Of a DNA stretch of 64,000 nucleotides, positions 25,301 through 36,789 are shown piece by piece (the stretch's first letter is position 1; each line of letters starts with the position of its first letter). The stretch is taken from contig KL647288.1 in NCBI GenBank assembly GCA_000727475.1, positions 8,707,414 to 8,771,413 on the forward strand, in the 5' to 3' direction. The position numbers and the translations under genes are program-made. This DNA comes from Sarcocystis neurona (lineage: Eukaryota; Apicomplexa; Conoidasida; Eucoccidiorida; Sarcocystidae). The notes under the pieces were generated by a model, which saw nothing but the letters and a program-made list of their open reading frames with translations, was not told the origin of the DNA and ran no database searches.

Positions 25301-28300
25301 TCGACTCTGTCCGTCCACATATATGTATACGTCCTTCACTGTACACCCGTGTAAGTCTTGACGTCTGCGTCTGTGTGCAGTTGCATGCAAATTCTGTTCG
25401 CGTGTGTAGGCTTGCGTGTCGAGAGATACGCAGTCCTTTCTCGCCCCTCTTCTTTCTATTCCTCCGTCCGCCTCCTTTTCCTTTCTTCTGGCGCTCCTGG
25501 AGAGTACTCTCCCCAGGGGGCCAAGGGGCACGTATGAGTCCGCACATGCATCTGCGATACGTAAATATGTGTCCGCTGATTACCGCATGATGAGACGGGA
25601 CCCGGAAGCGAAGATATAAACATAGGTGAAGCTGTCTCCTCTGTGTGGGCGACTGGCTATACGCATGTTTGTATGTACAACTGCAGAGGGATATACTGCT
25701 GTCGGGCGTTCGGTGTACGTACACACGAGTATGTATAGACAGCAGAGGCTGTCTATTCATCGTATGGGCACACACATGTGTAGGGATGTTTTTCTATGCG
25801 GAGGTTGGGTGTTCACGTGGAAGGTGATCCGTCACCAATATGTGCGGCGTCCCACCTGTCTACATACGCCAGTGTATTTATTATCCCAGTATTTATCAGT
25901 CTGCATGCATGCATGCACATGTGTGCGTGTGTATTTACCTCTGTGTCTTGCAGCGGGCATCATGATCTCTTACGATGAGGAGGCCGGCCCCTCAATTTAC
26001 AAATTCGACCCCGCAGGCTTCTTCGCGGGCTACAAGGTACATGCGAGGGTCATGCCAGACCACTTACTTGCGTCTACTACACACATATATAGACAATAAG
26101 CGCGTAGAGATAGTCAGGCATACATATATACGTAGAGAGAAAGATATGCGAAGGGACACAGATATATCCGTAGATATATGCATGCACGCACACATGCCTC
26201 CGTTTGTGTGTTGATCCAGGGAGAAGACGCTGTCACCTCTCTCGCGCACGCGTGCACACATGTGCGTATGTATACAACAAATATACGTATGTAAGTATCT
26301 ATATATTCACATGAAATACATATTTTTATATATGTGTATATGAATACATGCGTTACGACAAATATACGTATGTATATATATGCATATATGTGGAATATAG
26401 CGGGACTTGGAGCTGAATAAGGGGACGTACTTCTGTGGCAACGTGGACGTGCGCGTTTCCTTTATAAATGTCCATGTGTGCGTGTGTCTACGTACGTGCG
26501 TGGGTGACGTGTGCATAGATTTTAATGATTAGGCGTTCCTGGGCGCGCGACATGAACACTGCAGAATTTATGTCTCCGTACCCCTCTCTGCGTGCATTTG
26601 TGTTTCACTGTGTGACACCGGCAGAGCCGCCCGCAACATCATCTGCATATTTTCAAGCCCCGTCGACAGTACAGATATGTGCGGCTATGTGTGTAAGGAC
26701 AGAGCGGGGGGGAGAAAGAGACGGAGCACCATATAGATCTGTTTCATTATATACATGTGCGTCTACATAGGCTGTCTCTGTATCCTGTTGGGTTTCTCGT
26801 TTTCTCCCCCTGTCGCACTCTCTATACCTTTCTTCCTCTCCACACACAGCTGTACTGGTTTAAATTGCTAGACGGAGGTGTGCCCACACGTCCGAAGCAT
26901 GAGTCGCTTCGAAACGTGTGTGACATATATATATGGATAGATGTTTCAAACGGGTATGTAGACGTGTATATGCATCATTCACGTCGGTCTCCATACATAT
27001 CTGTGTGTGTGTGTAGGAGGGGTGTGTACAGGTACGTGTGATAGGGGTCTCCGTAGGCAGCCACACACACATGCGCGTGAATCATAGCTGAAGACACCGT
27101 TAGGCGTTCTTATATAATATCTACCTCTATACGCATGGATATGTAAAACTCTGTGCCTGAGTAATGTGTACGCGGTTAAGTACACCTGTACAATCTACGT
27201 AAGTGCACACAGCTAGTAGATACTGTGCAGTGTATGCGTATGTGTGTGCGTCAGCGTTACGTGCCTAAAAACGGACAGAATATACACACACGTGTATGTA
27301 TCTGTACGTATACATGAGTGTGTGTGGGTTTCATGCGTGTATACCTGCGTGTATATATGCGACTACGTGTTCGAATGCATGCATCTGGGCGTCGTCGAGC
27401 TTCTACACAAGTCTGTGTGAGGAGACACAGCATACTGTGTACCAAGATGCTACCCAGTGACCTCCGCTATAAGGAAAAGTAGTGCGGGTAGTCAACTGTA
27501 GATGCTGATATTTATCTGCGCATATCTGCAGTGCCTACATACATATATAAGGGTATGTGGTGGTATTATTTTCCAGCGGAGGCGTACGTGGCACAGGGCT
27601 ATCCTCGCCTGCGGACAAGCACGTGTTTGGATCTATACGTATGTTCACATCTCTACATATGTATATATGTGAACATATAAGTGTGCGTGTATGTCCATTC
27701 GTATATATACGTAAGGGGCGAGGCGTCAGGAAGGTTACGCGGGGGTGTGCCCTTTCTTTTTGCTGTTTTGCTGCTGCCTTCTCTTCAGGCGTGCGCAGCA
27801 GGAACTAAGGAGCAGGTAAAAAGAAAGCTGCATTTCCCGACGTCTCCTGCGTCGAGCAGGAGTCGCATGCAAAGCGCGGCGCTCACAACCAGTGACACGG
27901 GCAGACTTTGCGCATGCAATTGAACAGATACGACGGTGTACGCGGATGCAGGGCCCACAGTTTGCTGGTGAAGAAGTAGTCATTCCCCTTACGCAGCTGC
28001 GTATAGATACTGCTTGCCACGTCACAAGTTTAAACAAGTGTGTCGCATGCAGGACACTGACGTGACACGCTGCATGCAGCTAGCTAGGTTCGGTCCTGCG
28101 CTGCCCGTAGAAGTGCGCTGTACGCAGGGAAGTCGTGTAGCACGTCGTGTGCAAGCGCACGGGTGAAGTAAGAGTTGAGTCGCTTGCAGATACATAGCTG
28201 ACATGTTGCAGGCGTATTATTAGAGTCGCATGCAGGTGGAGAGATTGCACGCTCCACGGGTTCAGTGAGGGAACACACAGACGTGACGTCCCCCGTGCTA

Positions 28301-28674
28301 ATAAGTGTGGCATGCAAGTATAGAGCTCCCCAGTCTCTAAACGGTACTGACTGGGACGTGCAAGGAAACACAGGCAACACGTTGCATGCGAGAGGATGGG
28401 GGACGCATATAAATGTGTTCCTACCGCATGCAAGGAAACCAGGTCCACACTGCACGTGCAAGTAAACCTGATGCATAGTGCGTGCAACTCCACAAAGAGG
28501 TCAGAGCTGACAGGCCAAGACGACTGGGTGTCGTCGATGTCTCAGGAGAGAAGATGGAACGAGAGTGTAACGGTGGGAGAGGCCGGGGAACAAACGAAGG
28601 CGAAGACGCAGCATCTAATGTAAAGCAGAGAGAATTTTGTCCAACACGTACGCCTGTAGTTTGTCTGATAGCTG

Positions 28675-28705
<31 letters not shown>

Positions 28706-31700
28706 CCAGAGACTCGGTAAAGAAGTGAAGGTTGTTGGGCAGTGAGGACGAAAGAGATAACTTCCACAGTGTGTTTTGCACACTGTGGAAGAATTGCAGC
28801 TCCCGTCGGTGGAGGTGCCGACAGATTTGCGAAGGGGAGTTCGTTTGTTCAAAAATGTCGCCTTCGTCAGAATAGTGAAAGACTGCAGGGAACACCGAGA
28901 ACGATGAGAAGGAGAAGTTATTCATGCAGGAAAGGGAGAGAACAGACACCTGGGCGAGTGAAGAAGAGACTGCTTCTGCCTATAGGGAAAACAGCACTTC
29001 CGAGGGTTGCAGACACGGAAGACGCAGCATAGAGAGAGGCGCACCAGGATACTTCTATAAAAAACGGTCACGTGTTATCTTCAAAGTCGCGCAGAGAATG
29101 GTCAACGTTAGAGAAGAACAAAGGCGAAAGCAGAGAAGAAAAGTCTTCTGTGTCACAGAGAAATGAGAGGTTAAGAAATGGCCCCGCACACCGGCGGAGA
29201 AAGCCGCCGTGGTGTATTCGATCGTGAATCGTCAGTATATGTGCTTGACGTATCTGGACAGCAGGAACGTAGCAGCAGCAAAAACAGGGGAAAACAGAGT
29301 GGAAGGCTTTCGTTACTACTAGGTCACTATCTGTAGACATCTATATACGTATGTGTCCATGCGTGCGTGAACGTAGGTGTGTGCGCTTATGTATGCACAC
29401 GTATTCATATGTGTATGGATGAGTGAAGTGCTCGGATACATACACACTTGTGTATACGTATATGTCTGCGCGGGTGTAACTGTGTGCGGCTACGAATGTA
29501 TGTGTATTTAAACCTTCATGGGTGAGTGATGTATACGGAGATACACATGCATTTATATCTATATACGTGTATGTGCATGGATGTAAGTCTGTGCAACTAC
29601 GCGAGTATATCTCTGTATCCATCTATACCTATATATATGCTTGGGTGGGTGAATGGCGTATATGGATAGATATACACGTTTGTGTATATACGTGGACACA
29701 GATGTGTGGGTACACGGACGCAGAGAGAGAGAGGTGGACAAGCCGGCTGAGGTGGAAGCTGTTCTCTAGCGCGTCCTGTTCTTGTAAAAAGGAAGACAAA
29801 AGAAAGACCATGACAAGGAAGAGGATAGGCGCGCACGGTAAATAGAAGAGGACGTGTGTACGCGACCCCCCCAGCGTACGTTATCTGGTACACAGAAAGG
29901 TGTGTAACAAGAAGAAAAGTATCTTCGTTTGATCGTACCCTCGTGGGATCTGCTTTGCCACTATCATTCTACTGCTTTTACTTCTAACGTTCCCCACTTC
30001 TTCTTTTATACTTTTGTGTAGACGTTTGTCTTCTTTACCGTGTGTGAATTCTCCGTTTTCTTCCTGTCCCCCCCGTCTCTCCACCTTGTGCCTCTCCTCT
30101 CCGCTTTCTTGCGTTTTTCGCGGCTCCCTTCGCTTTTCTGCGAAGAAAAATCACGTGCTCGCCGTCGTGCACTGCCCTTCCTCGGTCGCTCGGCTGGAGG
30201 GAGACCCTTGTTGGTTGTTTTGCCTTTTCACTTGTCTACTTCTCTACCCTGGGCGGTGTGCACGCGTAGGAAGCTACAAACGTTTTGGAGAAGATGATGA
30301 AAAAGAGGCCGCGGAAAACGACGAAGGAAGTGGTGGAGTGCGCCATCGCGTCCATGCAGCAGGTCCTATCGATGGACTTCAAAGCGTCAGACGTGGAAAT
30401 CGGCGTTGTGACGAAGGAAGACCCAACTTTTAGGTAGGCGCCTCTGCGCTTCGCAAAGAACTTCATAGACTGCAGGAAAAGAGAAACGCGTCGGTCTTCC
30501 TAGGGGGGACGGATATACACAAATGTGTGTATGTATGAAAGGACAGACAGACACGCACGCACGCATGTAGACAGGGGCAGTGTGAACGGGAATGGAAGAG
30601 AAGGTAGTTTTCGGCTGCCTGTATATATATGTATATACGTGTGTGTATATAGGGAGAGGGAGACCGAGATGACCAGGGGGATACTCCTGCTCACCACGGA
30701 CATACGTGTATGTGTGGGAAGAGACAAAGTTGGTGCTATTGCTTGTGCGTATGTACAGGTATAGATGTGTATGTATGTCTACGTAGAGAGACTGTCTGTG
30801 TGTGTGTGGCCCTCTATTGCATGTGCCTCTACGTGCCTGAAGAGAGTGACAAAGAGTGTTAACGTTTAAGCGTGTGTGTTTTTTTTTAATGCATCGAGAG
30901 AAAGAATAAAGAGGAGAACGTCGTTCTCCTCTCTCAACGTGGATCTCTCTGGAGCAGGAAAGAGAAGTGTAGCTTTTCTGCATGCACTGATCGGGGAAGC
31001 AAAATTTCATATATGTGTAGACTGACGCGAGTGTATGGCTGCTTGCGTACACAGACATGGCGACATGGTGGAAACGTCCAGGACTGATTTGTTTTGAACA
31101 TGATACAAATCCGGGGACGAAGTTGTAGTGGGTGGGGTTACTTCTTTCCTTTTCACAAGTATTTACAGGGCCTGACATCGCCGTTGTCGCTTGAGCTCAA
31201 CATACGAAGATACACGGTTATGAGTGTATGACTATCTGTGTAGTCTATGATAGGCGACAGGTATGCAACGTGCTAATATGCGTGTGTGTGTGTGTGTGTG
31301 TCTGGGCGGGTACAAACATATTTATATATATAGCTGCGCATTCCCTGTATGCAGGAGATATGGAACTAGATTTGCTCTACACAAGTTGGAACTGGCATGC
31401 GATGCAAGTATATGTATTCATGTATATCTCTTTGTGTATGTTGTGTGTACCTCTATACGAGCATCACAGGACATAAGTGCAGATGTATGTACGTGTGTGT
31501 ATTGCTTGTCAGTACATATATATATCTATATATATATACCTCAGAGGATAAAGCTCTGTATTAGCGGCGTTGATATTCGCAAGTCCCCTTCCTCCAGAGC
31601 TTCCTATGTGCAGGAATGAGGGCCGTGCCAGAAGAAAATTCTGCTCCACACCTGCGCAAGCCTTACGATACTTCTATACATACATGTCTCAGACGGGACG

Positions 31701-32598
31701 CTTTGATTAGGGGAAAGAGACGGAGGCTATATTTGCGCTTGTGATGCATGTGTGAATCGTTGAACGTGGGCAAGCGCCAAAGTTCGAATAGTTGTGTGCG
31801 TCCGCGCAACTTGGTATGCTGCTGCAGTTTAGTAGACGGCTCCCTTAGGTAGTCTTGATCTAAGGGAAGAATACGGTTACGCCTGCGTCTGCGTGCATTG
31901 GAAGGTGTGTAGTAAAGAGTCCTACGCTTAGTGAACATACTCTTCTGTGTACATACTTATGTATACATATGTATATATACATACATATCAAGTGTGTACG
32001 AGTATTAATATACATACAAATGTGGAATTTATATGTGTATATATATATATGTATGCGTGCAAGCAGAGGTGCGCGCATATGCAGTGCTGAATGCCGACAG
32101 TCGATCACTCGCATGAACGCACGTCTCAATGTTTTGACAGATAGGTGGGATGATGTATGGGTAGTAGACACATGAGTAATATATGCGTATATACATATAT
32201 ATATATATATATATGTGTGGAGAGGAAGAGAGAGACGAAAGTTTAGAGAAAGTATGCGGAAGTCTAGTTACACGGAGATTTATATATGTAGGAAGGGATA
32301 TATACTCGTGTACATACATACACGTGGACAGGTACGTGCTATAAATGTACACACATAAATGGATATATATATTTATGTATGGAGAGAGTTTGATAGGAAT
32401 ACATACACAGATACACACACAGAGACACAGAGATCTACACACGGGCAAATTGATGTATATTGTATGGATAGCTCTGCAGAGAATTACGTAAAGAGATTTA
32501 ACAAGTGCTCGGTTGCTGATCTGCTGCTGCTGTCCTGCAGGCTGCTGACTGAAGCAGAAATAGAGGAACATTTGACGTCTATTGCAGAAAGGGAGTAG
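19311..32598 (+). CDS. PSMA6: 20S proteasome subunit alpha type 6 (alpha-1), eight exons
   Basis: Rebuilt exons: 19311-19389, 21248-21360, 23172-23295, 24452-24565, 25954-26036, 27789-27815, 30270-30433, 32541-32598. They join in frame to 762 nt, 253 residues plus TAG; human PSMA6 has 246. All introns are GT-AG. Exon 1 carries the alpha-subunit signature ([17 protein letters not shown], then EYAMKAV in exon 2). Exon 3 holds [16 protein letters not shown], exon 4 [19 protein letters not shown], exon 5 [10 protein letters not shown], exon 7 [20 protein letters not shown] and exon 8 [10 protein letters not shown], each collinear with alpha-1 subunits. Alpha subunits form the outer heptameric rings of the 20S core; they gate substrate entry and bind regulators, and are not proteolytic themselves. 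The gene covers 13.3 kb although its coding part is under 0.8 kb. Exon 6 is only 27 nt (9 codons, ACAAGTKEQ). The missing coding link between exons 2 and 4 was resolved by exon 3, whose phases match on both sides. Confidence 0.95.
19390..21247 (+). other. PSMA6 intron 1
   Basis: The donor is gtaggt and the acceptor is ctcttcag. The intron contains short TG runs near 20145-20160, a run of about a dozen C near 20874-20884 followed by CA repeats, and a TA block near 20930-20965. The last 100 bases before the acceptor are pyrimidine-rich. I see no independent gene in it. Confidence 0.85.
21560..22110 (+). repeat. CAG-rich degenerate trinucleotide region in PSMA6 intron 2
   Basis: Interrupted cag units (cagcagcagcagc and variants) are scattered over about 550 bases inside intron 2 (21361-23171). 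The composition matches the coding Gln/Ser/Ala runs elsewhere in the window, but frames are broken by stops, so it is non-coding trinucleotide repeat. Confidence 0.65.
24221..24378 (+). repeat. 79-bp direct tandem duplication in PSMA6 intron 3
   Basis: Two adjacent copies start with ggtgacgcgac at about 24221 and 24300 and share gcaaccttcttgatagtc and a gctgctcctctgc segment. The copies differ by scattered substitutions. The duplication lies 74-230 bases upstream of exon 4 and contributes CTG-rich pyrimidine sequence before its acceptor. Confidence 0.75.
24690..24990 (+). repeat. Degenerate ~90-bp satellite with TA cores in PSMA6 intron 4
   Basis: Three imperfect units, each with the core cgtacttgtctgttctgccgt (or tccttgtctgttctaccgtg, gtacgtgtctattctactgt), are each followed by a (TA)n block. 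Spacing is about 80-95 bases. Confidence 0.7.
26037..27788 (+). other. PSMA6 intron 5, microsatellite-rich
   Basis: The donor is gtacat and the acceptor is ttctcttcag. The intron is almost wholly TA/TG/CA-rich with short complex islands (for example 26520-26660). It separates the DPAG-containing exon 5 from the 27-nt exon 6. Frames in it translate the repeats. Confidence 0.8.
28035..28500 (+). repeat. Cluster of TGCATGC-type motifs, degenerate minisatellite in PSMA6 intron 6
   Basis: About six copies of cGCATGCa/tgcatgc, plus variants such as gtgcaag and cttgcag, recur every 40-90 bases (near 28046, 28072, 28228, 28313, 28384 and 28430). The flanks share weak similarity (gcatgcaggtggaga, gcatgcaagtatag, gcatgcaaggaaacc), suggesting a decayed minisatellite. 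The same heptamer is a known over-represented promoter element in coccidia, but here it lies in an intron. Confidence 0.5.
28761..28791 (+). other. Perfect 13-bp stem, 5-nt loop hairpin in PSMA6 intron 6
   Basis: cttccacagtgtg (28761-28773) is followed by a 5-base loop and its exact reverse complement (28779-28791). It is the cleanest short hairpin I noticed in complex sequence here. Any role is unknown. Confidence 0.7.
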
Positions 32599-33180
32599 GG
32601 TCTCTGTTCTCCCAAACGTGTGCAGCCACGCAGTACAACGGCAAGCAGCTGTTGCTGCAGGAGAGAAGGAAAGCAGCACCACCGGCCCATGTCTAAAACC
32701 CACAACTATATACATACATGCACATATGTGTCCACACATTTGTGGTCTATGTGTATGTACATGTTTATATTTGTATATGTACACGTAAGCACGAACGTGT
32801 ATTCTTGTACGCACGTGCGCCATCTTTTGTATACGCATATATATATATATAAGAAGATCTGGAAACTAGTGTGTATGTATGCGCGTACGTTCAAGTGTAT
32901 TTAAACCGATGCATATGCGTGTATGTCTGTATATTTATAAATGTAGCTGTCCGCATGTATGTACGTATTTTCGCATCTAGGGGTGCATCGGTAGAACATA
33001 TCTTCTATGCATGTATATGAGCAACCATGCGAAGATAGTTGTTTACAGCGATTGTCCAGCGCCTGGCGCAGCTGTTGCTAGAGCCAGAATGGGAAGGAAG
33101 GACGGTGATCCTACCTACAATACAGGAAACGTAGAAAAACAGAGTATTCGCTCCGTTCCTTGCGGACCGAAGGAGGAAGG
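32599..33180. other. Downstream region of PSMA6, microsatellite-containing
   Basis: Complex sequence over the first 100 bases after the TAG (likely 3' UTR) gives way to TA/TG repeats at about 32705-32980, then to complex sequence. There is no supported gene. Confidence 0.5.
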
Positions 33181-34340
33181 AGGGGAGCACTATTTTCACC
33201 CTGCTGGGGGTGCCTGCCTGCTGCGACTGCTGTTGCGATAATGCCACACCTTCCATTGTCGTTGCGCTGCCGTTGCTGGTACTCTTTTTCCGTTGTTGCT
33301 GCGGCTATCGTCGTTGCAAAGATACGTTATCTTCCGGCCTTTTGTAATCATTTCGCCTCTGCAGCTGCGCCTCTGAACACTACTCTGCTGCGGTTGCTGG
33401 TATGGTGCTGCAGCACCAGTTGCGAGCACACTACTACTGTTACATCCTGCTGGTGCAGGGGGGCGAACACACGACCTGCTGCTGCAGTACTGGGGATGTT
33501 GTTCCTGTAAGACGAACACTGCTACAGGAGCTGCTGGTTCAGAACACTAAAGCTATTCTTGCTCTGGATAAGCCCGTGATGCTGCTACTCTGCGCATCCT
33601 GCTGCTGAAAACGATGCACCAACTGCTGGAAGGTGGCTGTGGCGTCTACGAGAGTGGAGCTCTGATGATGCTGCTATTAGTGTTGGACAGACTGGTGCTG
33701 CCGCGCCCGAAGGGAGGCTGCTGCTACCGCTCGTGTAGGATCAACGCCAGTGCTGTTACGAGCAAGTGCTGCTGCTGCCGTAGACACGACCCTGGTGCTC
33801 CAGCGATACTTCTGCGGCCGGTGTGGCAGGAGTATGACTGGTGCTACCTGAGCAGTCTGATGGTCACTGCGAGGAGGTGCTGCAGTAAATAATACGGTGG
33901 TCGTACCGGTGCAGAAGACGGCAGCCCAGGCGACGCGTATTTTAAAAAAGGACGCACGGCACGAGCCGCCTCTGGTTGCTGCCTCTTTGAATTCATGAAG
34001 CATTTTCTCATCTATGCCGCACGCAGCAGTCCGTGAGTACACGCTGCGGCATTTTCTTACATCGCGTGCCCTCCTGCTGCCCAGATGAACCTGAAGCAAC
34101 TTGCCAAATCGCACGCAGCAGTTCTGGTGTTCCATCGTACCTGTATGACACGAGTAGCCCTGCCTTACGTTATCGCGTGATGGCGATAGGCCCTATACAC
34201 TACGTGTAGGAGTGTCATCGTACCGCGTGCGACAGTTCAGCGATAGCGTACGTGGCAGTTCTGTGAAAAATGTGCAGCAGTTCCACTGTAAAACTTAAAA
34301 AACTGCTGGTGTAAGGCGTGCCGCAGTCCTGTTAGCGCTG
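33180..34340 (+). repeat. Degenerate CTG-rich region
   Basis: Units resembling gctgctg, gtgctgcagcac and gcagttctg recur over more than 1 kb, with a looser gcgtgc...cagttctg periodicity after 34080. Several frames on both strands are open for 70-150 residues, but all are Cys/Leu/Ala-biased translations of the repeat with no domain. I read it as a decayed trinucleotide/minisatellite array. Confidence 0.5.
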
Positions 34341-34892
34341 TATAGACGTTCTCAGTCACGCGTGCCGCATGCTGGCTGGGTCGGTCGAAGCAGTTCTGCT
34401 CATGACTCGAAGGACCACAACCCCACTTCATCCGGTAGATGTGGTGCAAGGCGCAACATCGTGCGCAACCGGCAGTTTCCTCACAGTGCACTCCGCAGCT
34501 CTGGTTAGTTGGACGCAGACGTTCATTCGTCCTCCATCCGGCACTTTGCTACACGCTACACAGCGGCGTTACTAATGTTGCGTACAGCTGGCGTGTTACG
34601 CTGCGTTTGAGAGCTCCGTCTGCTACACGTTACGTAGCGGATTCACTACATTAGTTGCAGGCGGTATGTCGCTATGCAAGCAGAAGCTCTGTTGCACTTC
34701 ACGCAATTGCGATAGTTCGTATATTGCTACTAGAATTGAACACCAATCGCCGCTCCACAGTTGCAGGCACGGCAAGAGTGCCGGTGCAGAAACATCCAGC
34801 GTGCGAGCAGGAGTAGAGCGGCGGCACCCACGGCTATATTCGGCGAGTGTAAAGAGAACAGTCAGTCGGAAAGGTGGGCTAATGGCAACATA

Positions 34893-35081
34893 GTGCTCTA
34901 TCCTTCTGCGTCCCATTCCGCTAGACTGCAGAAGATGTCTCTGTGCATTCACCTAGTGTTCTATCCTTCTGCGTCCCATTCCGCTGGACTGCAGAAGATG
35001 TCTCTGCGCATTCACCTAGTGTTCTATCCTTCTGCGTCCCATTCCGCTGGACTGCAGAAGATGTCTCTGCGCATTCACCTT
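34893..35081 (+). repeat. Three tandem copies of a 63-bp unit
   Basis: Copies lie at 34893-34955, 34956-35018 and 35019-35081. Copies 2 and 3 are nearly identical; copy 1 has three substitutions. The unit length is a multiple of three and contains no stop in two plus-strand frames. In the frame running 34761-35108 each copy reads as a 21-residue unit beginning VFYPSASHSAGLQKM. The surrounding frame has no recognisable domain, so coding status is open. Confidence 0.9.
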
Positions 35082-35089
35082 GGCTGCCA

Positions 35090-36780
35090 GCTCGTGAACG
35101 TGGGTTGATCCCTCCCAGGTTCTGCGTTTCTACACGAATTATCCGTGGCTACGTGTGGCAAGCAGGTGCAGTCCTTGCATAGCGTTCCTGACGAAGGCAA
35201 CCAAGGGACAGATCTGTGTGACAAGCAATACTCATGTGCTTCAAGCTGAACACGTGATTTGAAAGAACGCCAGAGAGAACGCTGTCTACTGCTGCTGCTC
35301 CTCCTGCATACCCACAGTTGGGACGATGAAGTTCTGCATGTATATGTAAATTTGTACGCAAGAATGTGTATATGTGTGCGTTCACGCTGGGATTTGTGCC
35401 TATAATAAATGTAGTTGCGTTTGCATTTCGGGTAGGGGAGAGAGTTACGGGTTGTTCAACTGAAAATGAAGTAGCTGGCTGCTCACCTTGCACCACGCCA
35501 CCGGAGATCAACACGAGTTAATGACATCCGAAGCAGGCTACTATGGCGAGAGAGGCAGGTACGTACAGGAAACAGCGCAGCGAGAAGCGGGTCCCGCAGC
35601 GTGGTCGCTCATTCACACTTCTGTGTTCAGATGTGTGGATATATACTTATTGCTGAAGAATGCACCGCACCCTGCGAATGCCCATAAGGAAACCGAATAT
35701 ATGTACACATATATGTATATACTGATGCAAGGAGGTGTTTACTTACGCCGAACAGTAAGTGCGTACAAACGCGTATCTGCTGGTACTAGTACAAGTGATT
35801 ACAAATATTCTGTGTAGGCACACGTGTACACATACATAGGTGGTGGCGAAGGTATTCGAATGTGAAGGTAGAGATGAATACATGTACGTGGGAAATACAT
35901 GTTCGGACTGGCGACAGCAAAGCCCACTTATTTGCGAGCACCTCACGTTCACTTGTACTCTAACAGTAACAGGTAATTCCTTCCTTTTGTACGCACGTGG
36001 TGCTCCAGCGCGCCGACGAGCAACGCCAGAGGAGCTGCACGGGCGAGATGTGTGGTCGGCGTCAACTGAAGCGCTGATTTTTCCGTACGGCGCAAGAAAA
36101 GACGAAACGAAAGGGCAAAATCATTGGAAGTTCGAGTGCTTCACTTCCAACCAGACAACGAAAGTTGCGTTGAAGGAGGCCTCCCTGTCACTAGTCGTAT
36201 TCACTGGCTTGTATATTTCCTTGATTCTTTCTTCGTCCAAGTGGTGAGAGTCACATACTAGAGGACACCAATCTGCTACACATACTGTACATGGGTGTGT
36301 GTACAAGTGGAGAAATGAGCGAATATTAGGATGTCCAAAAAGGTGCAAATGTACACGTGAGGAAGTAGAGAGCGACGCCTGCTTGAGGACTACACACACG
36401 TAGGATGACGCTGAATTAGAGAGTAATACGCTCGTGTGGTCGCACAGACTTCTATCGAAAGGCTCTCACGACCAGTATTCTTTCATACATCTCTATGTAA
36501 ATGCCTCGTCCTCCTCATCTGTGTCCTTCAGAAAGGCAAGCAGCAGGAAGCATGCCCCCTTCCCTTTTTCTCGACATTCTGCATTAAAAGATGAGCAGTA
36601 CACAGGAAAGGGATGTATGTATGCAAATAGGAGTACAGTAGCGACTCGCGTAGATCACGTGTTGCTGCGGCAGAAGGACTCTTGGGAATGGTCCACATAC
36701 TGCATCACCACGCTGTATACTTCAGCACAAATATTTCTCGACCCGACCCTGACTGTACAACCGCTGCGTCTTCAGATCGT
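35090..36780. other. Intergenic stretch, no supported gene
   Basis: Mixed complex sequence with TA/TG-rich patches near 35335-35380 and 35695-35880. Frames up to about 135 residues (35840-36247 plus) and 204 residues (36434-37048 plus) show no recognisable domain, and the latter runs into the CT-rich tract. Confidence 0.4.
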
Positions 36781-36789
36781 TCAAAAAGA

